Assembly: GCF_001441615.1 (NCBI RefSeq)
Contig: NZ_LAXJ01000016.1
Location: forward strand, 1-64,000
Source: Roseovarius atlanticus
GTDB lineage: Bacteria > Pseudomonadota > Alphaproteobacteria > Rhodobacterales > Rhodobacteraceae
Reading direction: 5' to 3'
DNA length: 64,000 nucleotides
The notes beneath the pieces are model-generated. The model did not search any database. It had not been told where the DNA came from and worked only from the letters and a program-made list of their open reading frames with translations. The position numbers and the translations under genes are program-made. Position 1 is the stretch's first letter; every line of letters begins with the position of its first letter. Shown here in pieces: positions 8,350-16,131 of the stretch.

Positions 8350-9120
8350 TCACACCTGCAAAACGCTCGAGACGAGCAGCTGCGTATACCCATGCTGCGG
8401 ATCGTCCAGCACCTGGTCGGTCAACCCCGTCTCGACCACATGCCCGTCCTTCATCACCATCAGCCGATCCGCCAGAAGACGCACCACCGCCAGGTCATGC
8501 GTCACGATGATCGCACTCAGCCCCATCTCCCGCACCAGCCCGCGCAGCAAATCCAGCAACCGCGCCTGCACGCTCACATCAAGACCGCCCGTCGGCTCGT
8601 CCATGAACACCAGCCGCGGCCCGGTCACCAGGTTCCGCGCGATCTGCAACCGCTGCTGCATCCCGCCGGAAAAGGCCGTGGGCCGGTCATCCACCCGGTC
8701 CTCGGCGATCTCCACCCGGCCCAGCCAGTCGATCGCACTACTGCGGATCTCACCGTAATGCCGCGCACCCACGGCCATCAGCCGCTCGCCCACATTGCCG
8801 CCCGCACTCACGCCCATGCGCAGCCCGTCGCGGGCGTGCTGATGCACAAAGGCCCAGTCGGTCCGCCCCAGCATCCGCCGCTCGGGCTCGGACATCATCA
8901 GCGTGTCGCGCGGGCCGTCCACGGCAGTGTCGAAAATCACCTCGCCGGCATCCGGCGCCAGATGACCGGCGAGGCAGCCCAGTAGCGTGGATTTACCCGA
9001 TCCGCTTTCCCCGACGATTCCCATCACTTCTCCCGGATAAAGGTCGAAGGACACGTCCCGGCATCCAACCCGGGGACCATAGAACTTCGCCACATCGCGC
9101 ACCTGCAAAAGCGGAGTCAT
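8350..9120 (-). CDS. phnK: C-P lyase ABC-type subunit PhnK
   Basis: An ABC ATPase of 256 residues. In E. coli PhnK docks on the PhnGHIJ core. It begins MTPLLQVRDVAKFYGPRVGC, Walker A is GESGSGKST, the signature FSGGMQQRLQIARNL, and Walker B PRLVFMDEPTGGLD. The start is set at the ATG at 9120; the open frame extends upstream through the hairpin repeat and into the end of phnJ, which is not credible coding. The 79-bp spacer to phnJ, filled by a double-hairpin repeat, is the widest gap in this otherwise overlapped operon. Confidence 0.93.
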   Translation of the reverse strand: MTPLLQVRDVAKFYGPRVGCRDVSFDLYPGEVMGIVGESGSGKSTLLGCLAGHLAPDAGEVIFDTAVDGPRDTLMMSEPERRMLGRTDWAFVHQHARDGLRMGVSAGGNVGERLMAVGARHYGEIRSSAIDWLGRVEIAEDRVDDRPTAFSGGMQQRLQIARNLVTGPRLVFMDEPTGGLDVSVQARLLDLLRGLVREMGLSAIIVTHDLAVVRLLADRLMVMKDGHVVETGLTDQVLDDPQHGYTQLLVSSVLQV

Positions 9121-9140
9121 CACGTCAGCCCTCCCGCACG

Positions 9141-9186
9141 CGGATTTTTCGAAAAATCCGCTCCAAAATTTTTCCAAAAAATTTTG
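9141..9186. repeat. Double-hairpin repeat inside the phn operon (phnJ-phnK spacer)
   Basis: A perfect 20-bp palindrome CGGATTTTTCGAAAAATCCG (9141-9160) is followed by a second hairpin with arms CAAAATTTTT and AAAAATTTTG (9164-9173 / 9177-9186). The two-hairpin layout is repeated at 30035-30084 with different bases but conserved pairing. It may attenuate transcription or protect the mRNA end between phnJ and phnK. Confidence 0.75.
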
Positions 9187-9199
9187 CGCGCCCCGTGTC

Positions 9200-10069
9200 T
9201 CACGCCGCACCCTCCTCGAAAGGCACGCCCTGCGCCCCCACATGCCCCGCGGCCCGGCGCCCCCGACAGTAATCCGTGTCCGAACAGACAAACATCCGCC
9301 CGCCCGCATCGTCCACGATCACCTCGTCGAGGTAACTCTCCCCGGCCCCGCACAGGTCACAGTCATGCTCCGCCTTGCTCGGCTCGAACGGATGGTCCTC
9401 GAAATCGAGGCTCACCACCTCGCACCACGGCGGCAGCGCATAGATCCGCTGCTCGCGGCCTGCGCCGAACAGCTGGATCGCCGCCATCTCCATCTTCGGA
9501 TTGTCGAATTTCGGAATCGGCGACGGGTCCATCACGTACCGCCCCTCCACCTTCACCGGATAGGCATAGGCGGTGGCGATCGCCCCGTGCTGGCTGATAT
9601 CCTCATAGAGCTTCACGTGCATCAGCCCGTATTCTTCCAGGGCATGCATCTTCCGCGTCTCCGTTTCGCGCGGCTCCAGGAACCGCAACGGCTCGGGGAT
9701 CGGCACCTGGTAGACCAGGATCTGGTCCTCGGTCAGCGCCGCCTGGGGAATCCTATGCCGCGTCTGGATCAGCGTCGCGCGGCCGGTTTCCTCGGTCGTC
9801 TCCACGCCCGCCGTCCGCTCGAAAAACTTGCGTATCGACACCGCGTTCGTGGTGTCATCCGCCCCCTGGTCGATCACCTTCATCCGGTCCTCGGGCACCA
9901 AAGTGGCCGCACTCACCTGCACCCCGCCCGTGCCCCAGCCATAGGGCATCGGCATTTCGCGGCTGGCGAACGGCACCTGGTAGCCCGGAATGGCCAGCCC
10001 CTTCAGGATCGCCCGCCGGATCATCCGCTTGGTCTGCTCGTCCAGATAGGCGAAATTGTACTCGTTCAC
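9200..10069 (-). CDS. phnJ: C-P lyase catalytic subunit PhnJ
   Basis: The radical-SAM enzyme that cleaves the C-P bond of ribose 1-methylphosphonate 5-phosphate, releasing methane (from methylphosphonate) and the ribose cyclic phosphate. It is 289 residues from a GTG start at 10069 that overlaps the upstream HAD stop as GTGA. The cluster motif C237-x2-C240-x21-C262-x5-C268 is intact, with the last Cys corresponding to the catalytic Cys272 of E. coli. The glycyl-radical glycine (Gly32 in E. coli) corresponds to Gly29 in AIPGYQVPF. The complete motif set indicates an active enzyme. Confidence 0.97.
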   Translation of the reverse strand: MNEYNFAYLDEQTKRMIRRAILKGLAIPGYQVPFASREMPMPYGWGTGGVQVSAATLVPEDRMKVIDQGADDTTNAVSIRKFFERTAGVETTEETGRATLIQTRHRIPQAALTEDQILVYQVPIPEPLRFLEPRETETRKMHALEEYGLMHVKLYEDISQHGAIATAYAYPVKVEGRYVMDPSPIPKFDNPKMEMAAIQLFGAGREQRIYALPPWCEVVSLDFEDHPFEPSKAEHDCDLCGAGESYLDEVIVDDAGGRMFVCSDTDYCRGRRAAGHVGAQGVPFEEGAA

Positions 10070-10656
10070 AGCAGCCCCCGCTCTGTCAGGTCCCGGCGCA
10101 GCGCGTCGGGAGTGGTGAAATGATGCGCCTGCCAGCCCGCCTTGCGCGCACCGTCCGCATTCGCGGCGCTGTCGTCGATGAACAGGCAGTCGCTCGGGCT
10201 CAGCGCGTTGCGCCGGCACAGAAGGTCATAGATCTCGCGCTCCGGCTTGACCGTGCCTTCATGCCCGGACACGACCACGTCCTCGAACGCCTCGCCCAAC
10301 TGCGGGTGCACCCTCAGGGCCACGGGCCAAGTGTCTGCGGCGAAATTCGTCAGCCCGTAAATGCCGTGGCCCTTCGCCCGCAACCGCTCCATCAATGACC
10401 ACGTCTCACAGATCTTGTCCTGGATGGTCAGGTGAAACCGCTCGAAATACCCGTCCAGCAACGCCGCATGATCCTCCCGCGCCGCCGCAATCGCGTCGGC
10501 CCGGCTGCGCCCGCGATCCTGCTCCAGGTTCCAGGCGTAGAACTCCACCTCCGCCAGAAACGCGTCGATCTCGGCGTCGCTGGCGAACCCGTGCCGGAAC
10601 GCCGCGCGCGGATCCCACGCGATCAGCACGTTGCCGATATCGAAGACGATATTCAT
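10066..10656 (-). CDS. HAD-superfamily (subfamily IA) hydrolase embedded in the phn operon
   Basis: A 196-residue haloacid-dehalogenase-like phosphatase. Motif I FDIGNVLIAWDP (nucleophile Asp near residue 6) resembles YihX-type enzymes; motif II is YGLTNFAA, motif III GTVKPEREIYDLL, motif IV CLFIDDSAANADGA. Its ATG at 10656 overlaps the fosX stop (ATGA) and its stop overlaps the phnJ GTG, so it is translationally coupled between fosX and phnJ. A phosphatase acting on a ribose-phosphate intermediate is plausible from context; the substrate is unknown. No homolog belongs to the E. coli phn operon. Confidence 0.88.
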   Translation of the reverse strand: MNIVFDIGNVLIAWDPRAAFRHGFASDAEIDAFLAEVEFYAWNLEQDRGRSRADAIAAAREDHAALLDGYFERFHLTIQDKICETWSLMERLRAKGHGIYGLTNFAADTWPVALRVHPQLGEAFEDVVVSGHEGTVKPEREIYDLLCRRNALSPSDCLFIDDSAANADGARKAGWQAHHFTTPDALRRDLTERGLL

Positions 10657-11072
10657 GCCACGCCCTCGCGGCCACGCGCATACCGCGCCAGCCGCTGCTC
10701 CAGCGTGCCGGTATGCAGCTCCAGCAAATGCCCATCCGGTGAATGAAAATACACCGACCGCCCCTCGCCTTCGACCCGTGGCCGTGCGGGCCGCATCTCC
10801 AGCCCCAGCGCCTCGATCCGCGCCACGCGCGCCTCGATATCGGCCTCGTCCACCTTGAACGCCACGTGGTTGTACGTCCGCTCCGCCAGCGGCGCGCCTT
10901 TCATGATTGCCACCCACACGTCGCCCACCATGAAAAACCGCTCCTCGGACAGCGAGAATTGCTCGGCCCCGCTGGCATAGACACAGCGCGCCTCCAACAC
11001 CTCCTCCAGGACCCGCTGCATCCGGTCCAGGTCGGTACAGATAAAGGTGATATGCGACAGGCCGGATCTCAT
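10653..11072 (-). CDS. fosX: FosX-type VOC epoxide hydrolase of the phn operon
   Basis: A 139-residue vicinal-oxygen-chelate protein closely resembling Mesorhizobium loti FosX, also encoded in a phn operon. Metal ligands His7 (GLSHITF), His69 (YNHVAFKV) and Glu118 (HLLELHTGTLEQRLAR) are present, as is Glu44, the residue that lets FosX add water to fosfomycin. Family members hydrate the epoxide of the phosphonate antibiotic fosfomycin; in phn operons it may be a catabolic or protective enzyme for epoxy-phosphonates. Start ATG 11072 overlaps the phnI stop (ATGA); the stop overlaps the HAD start. Confidence 0.88.
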   Translation of the reverse strand: MRSGLSHITFICTDLDRMQRVLEEVLEARCVYASGAEQFSLSEERFFMVGDVWVAIMKGAPLAERTYNHVAFKVDEADIEARVARIEALGLEMRPARPRVEGEGRSVYFHSPDGHLLELHTGTLEQRLARYARGREGVA

Positions 11073-12157
11073 TCCGCCGCCTCGCGCGCCGCCTGGCCTT
11101 CTGCCTCGCGCCGCAACTTCCGCACCAGCTCCAGCTCGCTCTGGAAATCCACGTAATGCGGCAGTTTGATATGCTCCAGAAACCCTGTCGCCTGAATGTT
11201 GTCGGAATGCATCAGCACGAATTCCTCGTCCTGCGCCGGCGCGCCCACGTCGTCCTCGCCCAACTCCTTCCAGCGCAGCGCCCGGTCCACCAGCGCCATG
11301 GAAATCGCCTTGCGCTCGGTCTGCCCGAACACCAGCCCATAGCCCCGCGTGAATTGCGGCGGCTCGGTCTTGGATCCCTTGAACTGGTTCACCGTCTCGC
11401 ATTCGGTCAGGGTGATTTCGCCGATCCCGATGGCGAACCCCAGTTCGGGGATGTCCATCTCGACCTCCACCGTGCCGATGCGCAACTCTCCGACAAAGGC
11501 GTGGTTGCGCGCATATCCCCGCTGGGTCGAATAGGCCATGCCCAGCACGAACCCCTCATCGCCCCGCGTCAACGATTGCAGCCGCAGCGCCCGGCTGGCG
11601 GGCAACTCCATCGGCTCGCGCGTCAGGTCGGGCGGCGTGGCGTCACTCTCGTCCTCGGTCTGGATCAGCCCCTCGCGGTTCAGAAACCCGGTGATATGCG
11701 GCACCGGCCCGTCCTTGGCCTCGCCCTCCGGCGCCTCCGGCACCGCGCCCTCGGCGGCCAGTTTGAAATCCAGCAGACGGTGCGTGTAATCGAACGTGGG
11801 CCCCAGAACCTGCCCCCCCGGCGCATCCTTGAACGTGGCCGAGATCCTGCGGTCGCACACCATCTCGCCCGTCTCCACCGGCGCGGACGCGCCGAACCGT
11901 GGCAGCGTCGTGCGATAGGCGCGAATGAGGAAAATCGCCTCGATTAGGTCCCCCCGCGCCTGCTTGATCGCCAGCGCCGCGAGGTCGGGATCATATAGCG
12001 AGCCTTCCGCCATCACGCGATTGACGGCAAGGCTCAACTGCTCACGGATCTGCGCCACCGACAGCTCCGCCACGGACGTGTCGCCCCGCCGTTCCTCGGC
12101 CAGCCACGCATGGGCGTTTTCAATGGCCCGCTCGCCGCCCTTCACCGCAACATACAT
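11069..12157 (-). CDS. phnI: C-P lyase core subunit PhnI
   Basis: PhnI (362 residues) is the nucleosidase-like subunit that, with PhnG, PhnH and PhnL, displaces adenine from ATP with the phosphonate to give ribose 1-phosphonate 5-triphosphate. The N-terminus MYVAVKGGERAIENAHAWLAE and the blocks LPRFG, RRISATFKDAPGGQVLGPTFDYTHR and NHAFVGELRIGTVEVE (each a family hallmark) are intact and length is normal. It lies 3 bp after phnH and overlaps fosX by ATGA. Confidence 0.96.
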   Translation of the reverse strand: MYVAVKGGERAIENAHAWLAEERRGDTSVAELSVAQIREQLSLAVNRVMAEGSLYDPDLAALAIKQARGDLIEAIFLIRAYRTTLPRFGASAPVETGEMVCDRRISATFKDAPGGQVLGPTFDYTHRLLDFKLAAEGAVPEAPEGEAKDGPVPHITGFLNREGLIQTEDESDATPPDLTREPMELPASRALRLQSLTRGDEGFVLGMAYSTQRGYARNHAFVGELRIGTVEVEMDIPELGFAIGIGEITLTECETVNQFKGSKTEPPQFTRGYGLVFGQTERKAISMALVDRALRWKELGEDDVGAPAQDEEFVLMHSDNIQATGFLEHIKLPHYVDFQSELELVRKLRREAEGQAAREAAE

Positions 12158-12160
12158 GGC

Positions 12161-12727
12161 TCAGCCCTCCACTTTCGTGGTCCGCGGCAGCGCCGCGACC
12201 TGCCTGCCGCAGGTGAAAAAGAAATCCAGCCCCAGCGGAAACGCCTTTGCATTTTGCTGAAACGCCGCCACCTCCGGCAGGCGCAATCGCGCCGTCTCTT
12301 TGATCCCCGGCCCGCGCAGCACCGCGCCGTCGGCCACCAGTTCCGGCACCTCGACGATCAGAGTCGTCGACCTGTCCGGATATTCGGGCGTGCCCACCGG
12401 ATAGGCCTCCAGCGGCCCCAGCGCCTCCCAAGACCCAAGCGCGAACATCGCCGCTTCCGGCCCGGCAAACGGCGCGCCGGTGTGAAACGTGATCCACTCC
12501 CGCACGGCGGGCGCATCGTGATCGCCCGCCAGGTACACAGGCGTCTCCGCATCGCACAGCGTCAGCACCAGCACCCCCGCCGCCACCGACAGCGGCGCAG
12601 GCGGCTCCGCCCCGGCCAAGTCCTCGATTCGCCCGGGCCGCGCCATCGCGTTCATCGCCCCGCGAAAGGCCCGTGCCGCATCCACCGGCGCATCGCCGAA
12701 CCCGCCTGTCAGGGCTTCCGTGTGCAT
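12161..12727 (-). CDS. phnH: C-P lyase core subunit PhnH
   Basis: A 188-residue component of the PhnGHIJ core. The motif AFRGAMNAMARPGRIEDLAG near the N-terminus and the C-terminal LDFFFTCGRQVAALPRTTKVE are typical. The start is the ATG at 12727, which overlaps the phnG stop as TGATG; the codon just upstream (TTG) is a less likely start. Confidence 0.94.
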   Translation of the reverse strand: MHTEALTGGFGDAPVDAARAFRGAMNAMARPGRIEDLAGAEPPAPLSVAAGVLVLTLCDAETPVYLAGDHDAPAVREWITFHTGAPFAGPEAAMFALGSWEALGPLEAYPVGTPEYPDRSTTLIVEVPELVADGAVLRGPGIKETARLRLPEVAAFQQNAKAFPLGLDFFFTCGRQVAALPRTTKVEG

Positions 12728-13179
12728 CAATCCTCTCCCCGCTGCATGGTGAAGAACTCCACCCTGGTCGCCGCCGCCTTGGCCCGCCGCGTCGCCTGCG
12801 CCGCCGCCAGCGCCTCGGTCAACGGCGTCACGACTCCCTCGCGCACCCGGTCGGCCTTATCGGTCTGCATCAACGCATCGACCAGCGCGGCGGTCGTGGC
12901 ATGGGCCTTGTCGCGCCCCTGCACGTATCCATGCCCGACGGCCCCACAGCCCAGCCGCAGCGAACAGCGCGTCACCGTCATTTCGCCCAGGTTGAACGGC
13001 GCGCCCGTGGCCCCGGTCCGACCGCGCACCATCACCGCGCCCACCTCCGGCGCGCGCAGCATCTCGTGCTCGGGGGCCAGCCCCAGCCCGTCCCACAGCC
13101 GCGCCAGGTCGGCGGCGGGGGCCTTGGCCAGCGTGCTCATCCACGCCTGTCTTTCGGAGGGTTCGGTCATTTCCGCCAT
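12727..13179 (-). CDS. phnG: C-P lyase core subunit PhnG
   Basis: The first gene of the minus-strand core operon, 150 residues. Recognisable family blocks are RQAWMSTLAKA, EVGAVMVRGRTGATGAPFNLGEMTVTRC and GHGYVQGRDKAHA. Start at the ATG at 13179 with AAGG about 8 nt upstream; a second ATG three codons in (MTEPSERQ) is an alternative. A candidate PhnF operator lies immediately upstream in the 102-bp region shared with phnF. Confidence 0.95.
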   Translation of the reverse strand: MAEMTEPSERQAWMSTLAKAPAADLARLWDGLGLAPEHEMLRAPEVGAVMVRGRTGATGAPFNLGEMTVTRCSLRLGCGAVGHGYVQGRDKAHATTAALVDALMQTDKADRVREGVVTPLTEALAAAQATRRAKAAATRVEFFTMQRGED

Positions 13180-13180
13180 C

Positions 13181-13224
13181 TAGACACCTTGCGAAGTTGT
13201 CTAACTTACTATACAACTAGACAA
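13181..13224. promoter_or_regulatory. Candidate PhnF operator between phnG and phnF
   Basis: Three half-sites are visible: TAGACA (13181-13186), TTGTCTA (13197-13203) and TAGACAA (13218-13224). The outer pair TTGTCTA/TAGACAA is a perfect inverted repeat with 14 bp between, and the first two form a second inverted repeat with 11 bp between. Location between divergent phnG and the GntR-type regulator suggests autoregulation and control of the core operon by PhnF (inference). Confidence 0.6.
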
Positions 13225-13281
13225 ATCTATAACGCATAGCATCCGAGTTGCCAAGTACCTTGTCCGTGAAGGTTTCATGAC

Positions 13282-14043
13282 ATGCCGACCAACACCGCCA
13301 CACGCACGCCTGTCTGGAAATCCATCCTGGGCACGCTCACCGACGACATCGCCGCCGGTCGCTACACCCCCGGCGACAAGCTGCCGACCGAGGCGGAACT
13401 CGCCCGCCGCTTCGGCGTCAACCGCCACACCGTCCGCCGCGCGCTGGCGGACATGGCCGAGGCGGGCACCGTCTTCCCTCGCCGCGGCGCGGGCGTGTAC
13501 GTCGCTCAGAAACCCACCGATTACCCCTTGGGCGAGCGCGTCCGCTTCCAGACCAACCTGCGCGCCGCCGGGCGTCTGCCGTCGCGCCGCGCCCACCTGA
13601 TCGAAACCCGCGCCGCCGACGCCTCCGAGGCCGAGGCGCTGGCCCTCGCCCCCGGCGACCTGGTGCATTCCTATGACGGCCTGTCGCTGGCCGACGACCA
13701 GCCGCTGGCCCTCTTCCGCTCGGTCTTTCCCGCAACCCGCCTGCCCGGCCTGCCCGACGCCCTGCGCCGGCACCAATCCATCACCGACAGCCTGCGCGCC
13801 ATCGGCATCCCCGACTACACCCGCGCCTGGACCCGGGTGGCCGCCCGTCTGGCCAGCCCCACCCAGGCCGGCCACCTGCAGATCCGCGAAGGCGCGCCGG
13901 TCCTGCGCACCGTCTCGCTCAACGTCGACCCGGAGGGTCAGCCGCTGGAATACGGCCGCACCTGGTTCTCCGGCGACCAGGTCACGCTGACCCTCGGCGA
14001 CGCCCTGCCCGAAAATGAACCAGAAAAAGACATGGATAATTAA
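13282..14043 (+). CDS. phnF: GntR-family phosphonate regulator PhnF
   Basis: A 253-residue transcription factor with an N-terminal winged helix-turn-helix (LPTEAELARRFGVNRHTVRR, about residues 34-53, then GTVFPRRGAGVYVA) and a C-terminal UTRA ligand-binding domain (RFQTNLRAAGRLPSRR... to the end). HutC/PhnF subfamily members repress phosphonate genes until a ligand or pathway product binds. It is transcribed divergently from phnG and is followed 64 bp later by phnM2 on the same strand. Confidence 0.92.
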   Translation: MPTNTATRTPVWKSILGTLTDDIAAGRYTPGDKLPTEAELARRFGVNRHTVRRALADMAEAGTVFPRRGAGVYVAQKPTDYPLGERVRFQTNLRAAGRLPSRRAHLIETRAADASEAEALALAPGDLVHSYDGLSLADDQPLALFRSVFPATRLPGLPDALRRHQSITDSLRAIGIPDYTRAWTRVAARLASPTQAGHLQIREGAPVLRTVSLNVDPEGQPLEYGRTWFSGDQVTLTLGDALPENEPEKDMDN

Positions 14044-14107
14044 CCCTTTGTCACTCCCACGATACAAATCCACGCTACTTTAGCGAGAAACGATCGAGAG
14101 CAGTCCG

Positions 14108-15289
14108 ATGATCCCGAAACCCTGCGACATGCGCCTGACGGGCGCCCAGGTCCTGCGCGACGGCGAAATGCAACGCCGCTCGGTGGTGGTGCAGGACGGC
14201 ATGATCGGCAAGGGCCCCCTGCCGCGGGTCGACCTCACGGGCTATCTCATTCTGCCCGGCATCGTCGACCTGCACGGCGACGCGTTCGAACGCCACATCG
14301 CCCCCCGCCCCTCGGCCCCCTTCCCGCTGGTGGACGGTCTGGCCGCCACCGACCGCGACGCCGCCTCGAACGGCATCACCACCGCCTGGCTGGCCCAAAG
14401 CTGGTCCTGGGAAGGCGGCCACCGCGCCCCCGACCAGGCCGAGGCGCTGGCCACGGCGCTGGCCACCTACCGCCCCCGGATGCTGACCGACCTGCGCCTC
14501 CAGATCCGCTGCGAGACGCATCTTACCGACAGCGCCGACCGCCTGCTGGCGCTCATCGACGCGCATGACATCGACTACGTCGTCTTCAACAACCATCTCG
14601 ACGACGCGCTCGACACCGCGCAAACCCGGCCCGGCACCCTGGCCCGCTGGGCGGAAGAGGCGCACCGCTCGCCGCAAGAGCACCTCGCCACCCTGCGCGC
14701 CGCCAAGAAGAACGCCACCTTCGTGCCCCGCTTCCTCTGCCGCCTCGCCGAAGGCTTCGATCGCCGCGGCGTCCTTTACGGCAGCCATGACGACCCCGAC
14801 GCCGAAACGCGCGAGACCTACTCGATGATCGGCGCCAAGATCTGCGAATTCCCGGTAACGCGCGCCGCCGCGCGACTGGCGACGGCGGTAGGAGACCCGG
14901 TCCTTATGGGCGCCCCCAACGTGGTGCGCGGCGGCTCGCAGGCCGGCAACGCCGCCGCCGAGGACCTGATCGAGGCCGGCCATTGCGACGCGCTGGTCTC
15001 CGACTACCACTACCCGTCGCTGGCCCGCGCCGCCTTTGCGCTCGTGGACAAGGGCTTGCGCACGCTGCCCTCTGCCTGGGCGCTGATCAGCAGCGCCCCC
15101 GCGCGCATCATGCGCCTGCCCGACCGGGGCGTGATAGACTATGGCCGCCGCGCCGACCTCATCGTGGTGAACGAAGCCACCCGCCAGATCGAGGCCACGA
15201 TCTGCGCCGGCCGCATCACGCATCTCGCGGGCGAGGCCGCCACACGGTTCTTCGGCGCCGGCGCCGAACTGGCGATGGCGGCCGAGTAA
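14108..15289 (+). CDS. phnM: PhnM-like ribose 1-methylphosphonate 5-triphosphate diphosphatase (paralog 2)
   Basis: A 393-residue amidohydrolase of the PhnM family, clearly diverged from paralog 1. The metal block reads IVDLHGDAFERHIAPRP, and later GSHDDPDAETRETY and MGAPNVVRGGSQAGNAA are conserved. Relative to paralog 1 the HTDNLE segment is HGDAFE. Downstream of phnF on the plus strand, so it is probably expressed with the regulator. Starts at 14108 or the in-frame ATG at 14129 are possible. Why two PhnM are kept is unclear: different phosphonate side chains or different expression are options. Confidence 0.85.
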   Translation: MIPKPCDMRLTGAQVLRDGEMQRRSVVVQDGMIGKGPLPRVDLTGYLILPGIVDLHGDAFERHIAPRPSAPFPLVDGLAATDRDAASNGITTAWLAQSWSWEGGHRAPDQAEALATALATYRPRMLTDLRLQIRCETHLTDSADRLLALIDAHDIDYVVFNNHLDDALDTAQTRPGTLARWAEEAHRSPQEHLATLRAAKKNATFVPRFLCRLAEGFDRRGVLYGSHDDPDAETRETYSMIGAKICEFPVTRAAARLATAVGDPVLMGAPNVVRGGSQAGNAAAEDLIEAGHCDALVSDYHYPSLARAAFALVDKGLRTLPSAWALISSAPARIMRLPDRGVIDYGRRADLIVVNEATRQIEATICAGRITHLAGEAATRFFGAGAELAMAAE

Positions 15290-15450
15290 GCGTCACCCAG
15301 CCTTCACCCAACCGACACATCCCTGTTGCACGACTCGCCCATAAAGGCGGCGTTCACTTGTCCCCGAACAACCCAAGCATTTTTGATGACCAAACCGGGC
15401 GGCCTACGGGCCGTCCTTTTGGGTCGGGAAGACCCCACGCGCGACTTTCG

Positions 15451-15476
15451 CGTAGGGTGGGTGAAAACCCACGCGC
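15451..15476. repeat. REP-like hairpin element, copy 4
   Basis: CGTAGGGTGGGT-GAAA-ACCCACGCGC: a near-consensus copy between phnM2 and the convergent acetyltransferase gene. The remainder of 15290-15507 shows no gene. Confidence 0.75.
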
Positions 15477-15507
15477 ACGCACGCAACGCGCACAATCCCA
15501 CCCTGGC

Positions 15508-16125
15508 TCACCCGTCGTACTTCTCCAAAAACGCCTCCGCCGACAGACCCCGGAAATCCTCCAGCGCCGTCCGCAGCCGCGCATGGTCCCAATCCCACCA
15601 GCCCAGCGCCATCACCCGCTCCGCCACCTCGGGCGCCAACCGTGCGCGCACCGGCACCGCCGGCACGCCCGCCACAATGGTGTAAGGCGCCACGTCCCGC
15701 GTCACCACCGCGCCCGAGGCCACGACGGCTCCGTGCCCCACGCTCACCTCCGGCTTCACCTGCGCATTGTGCCCCAGCCACGTGTCATGCCCGATCACCG
15801 CCCGCCGCGCGCGGCGCTTGCCGAACCACTCCGCATCATCCTCCGCATCGTCCCAGTAACTCGCTGACCGGTACATGAAATGATGCAGGCTCGCCCGGTC
15901 CAGCGGATGATCCGTCGCCCCCACCCGCACGAAACTGGCGATGTTGGAGAACTTCCCCACCTGCGCATTGGCGATATCGCACATCCGGTCGCAATAGGAA
16001 TAATCCCCGAACACCGACTGCGCCACGCGGCTCCCCCGCCCGACCTCGCAATAGGCCCCAAAGGAACTCTCGGAAATCTCGCACTCGGGATGGATCAGCG
16101 GCGCATCCGCCCTCAGCTTCGGCAT
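15508..16125 (-). CDS. Phosphonate-operon hexapeptide-repeat acetyltransferase
   Basis: A 205-residue left-handed beta-helix transferase of the phosphonate-associated hexapeptide family (chloramphenicol-acetyltransferase-like). Hexapeptide turns are visible in FGAYCEVGRGSRVAQSVFGD and WLGHNAQVKPEVSVGHGAVV; the catalytic-type His lies in VGATDHPLD. It probably acetylates an aminoalkylphosphonate or related compound, taking the place that PhnO (a GNAT) has in E. coli; the substrate is inferred only. It starts 6 bp after the phnE2 stop and is the last gene of the transporter operon. Confidence 0.85.
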   Translation of the reverse strand: MPKLRADAPLIHPECEISESSFGAYCEVGRGSRVAQSVFGDYSYCDRMCDIANAQVGKFSNIASFVRVGATDHPLDRASLHHFMYRSASYWDDAEDDAEWFGKRRARRAVIGHDTWLGHNAQVKPEVSVGHGAVVASGAVVTRDVAPYTIVAGVPAVPVRARLAPEVAERVMALGWWDWDHARLRTALEDFRGLSAEAFLEKYDG

Positions 16126-16131
16126 TCCGCC

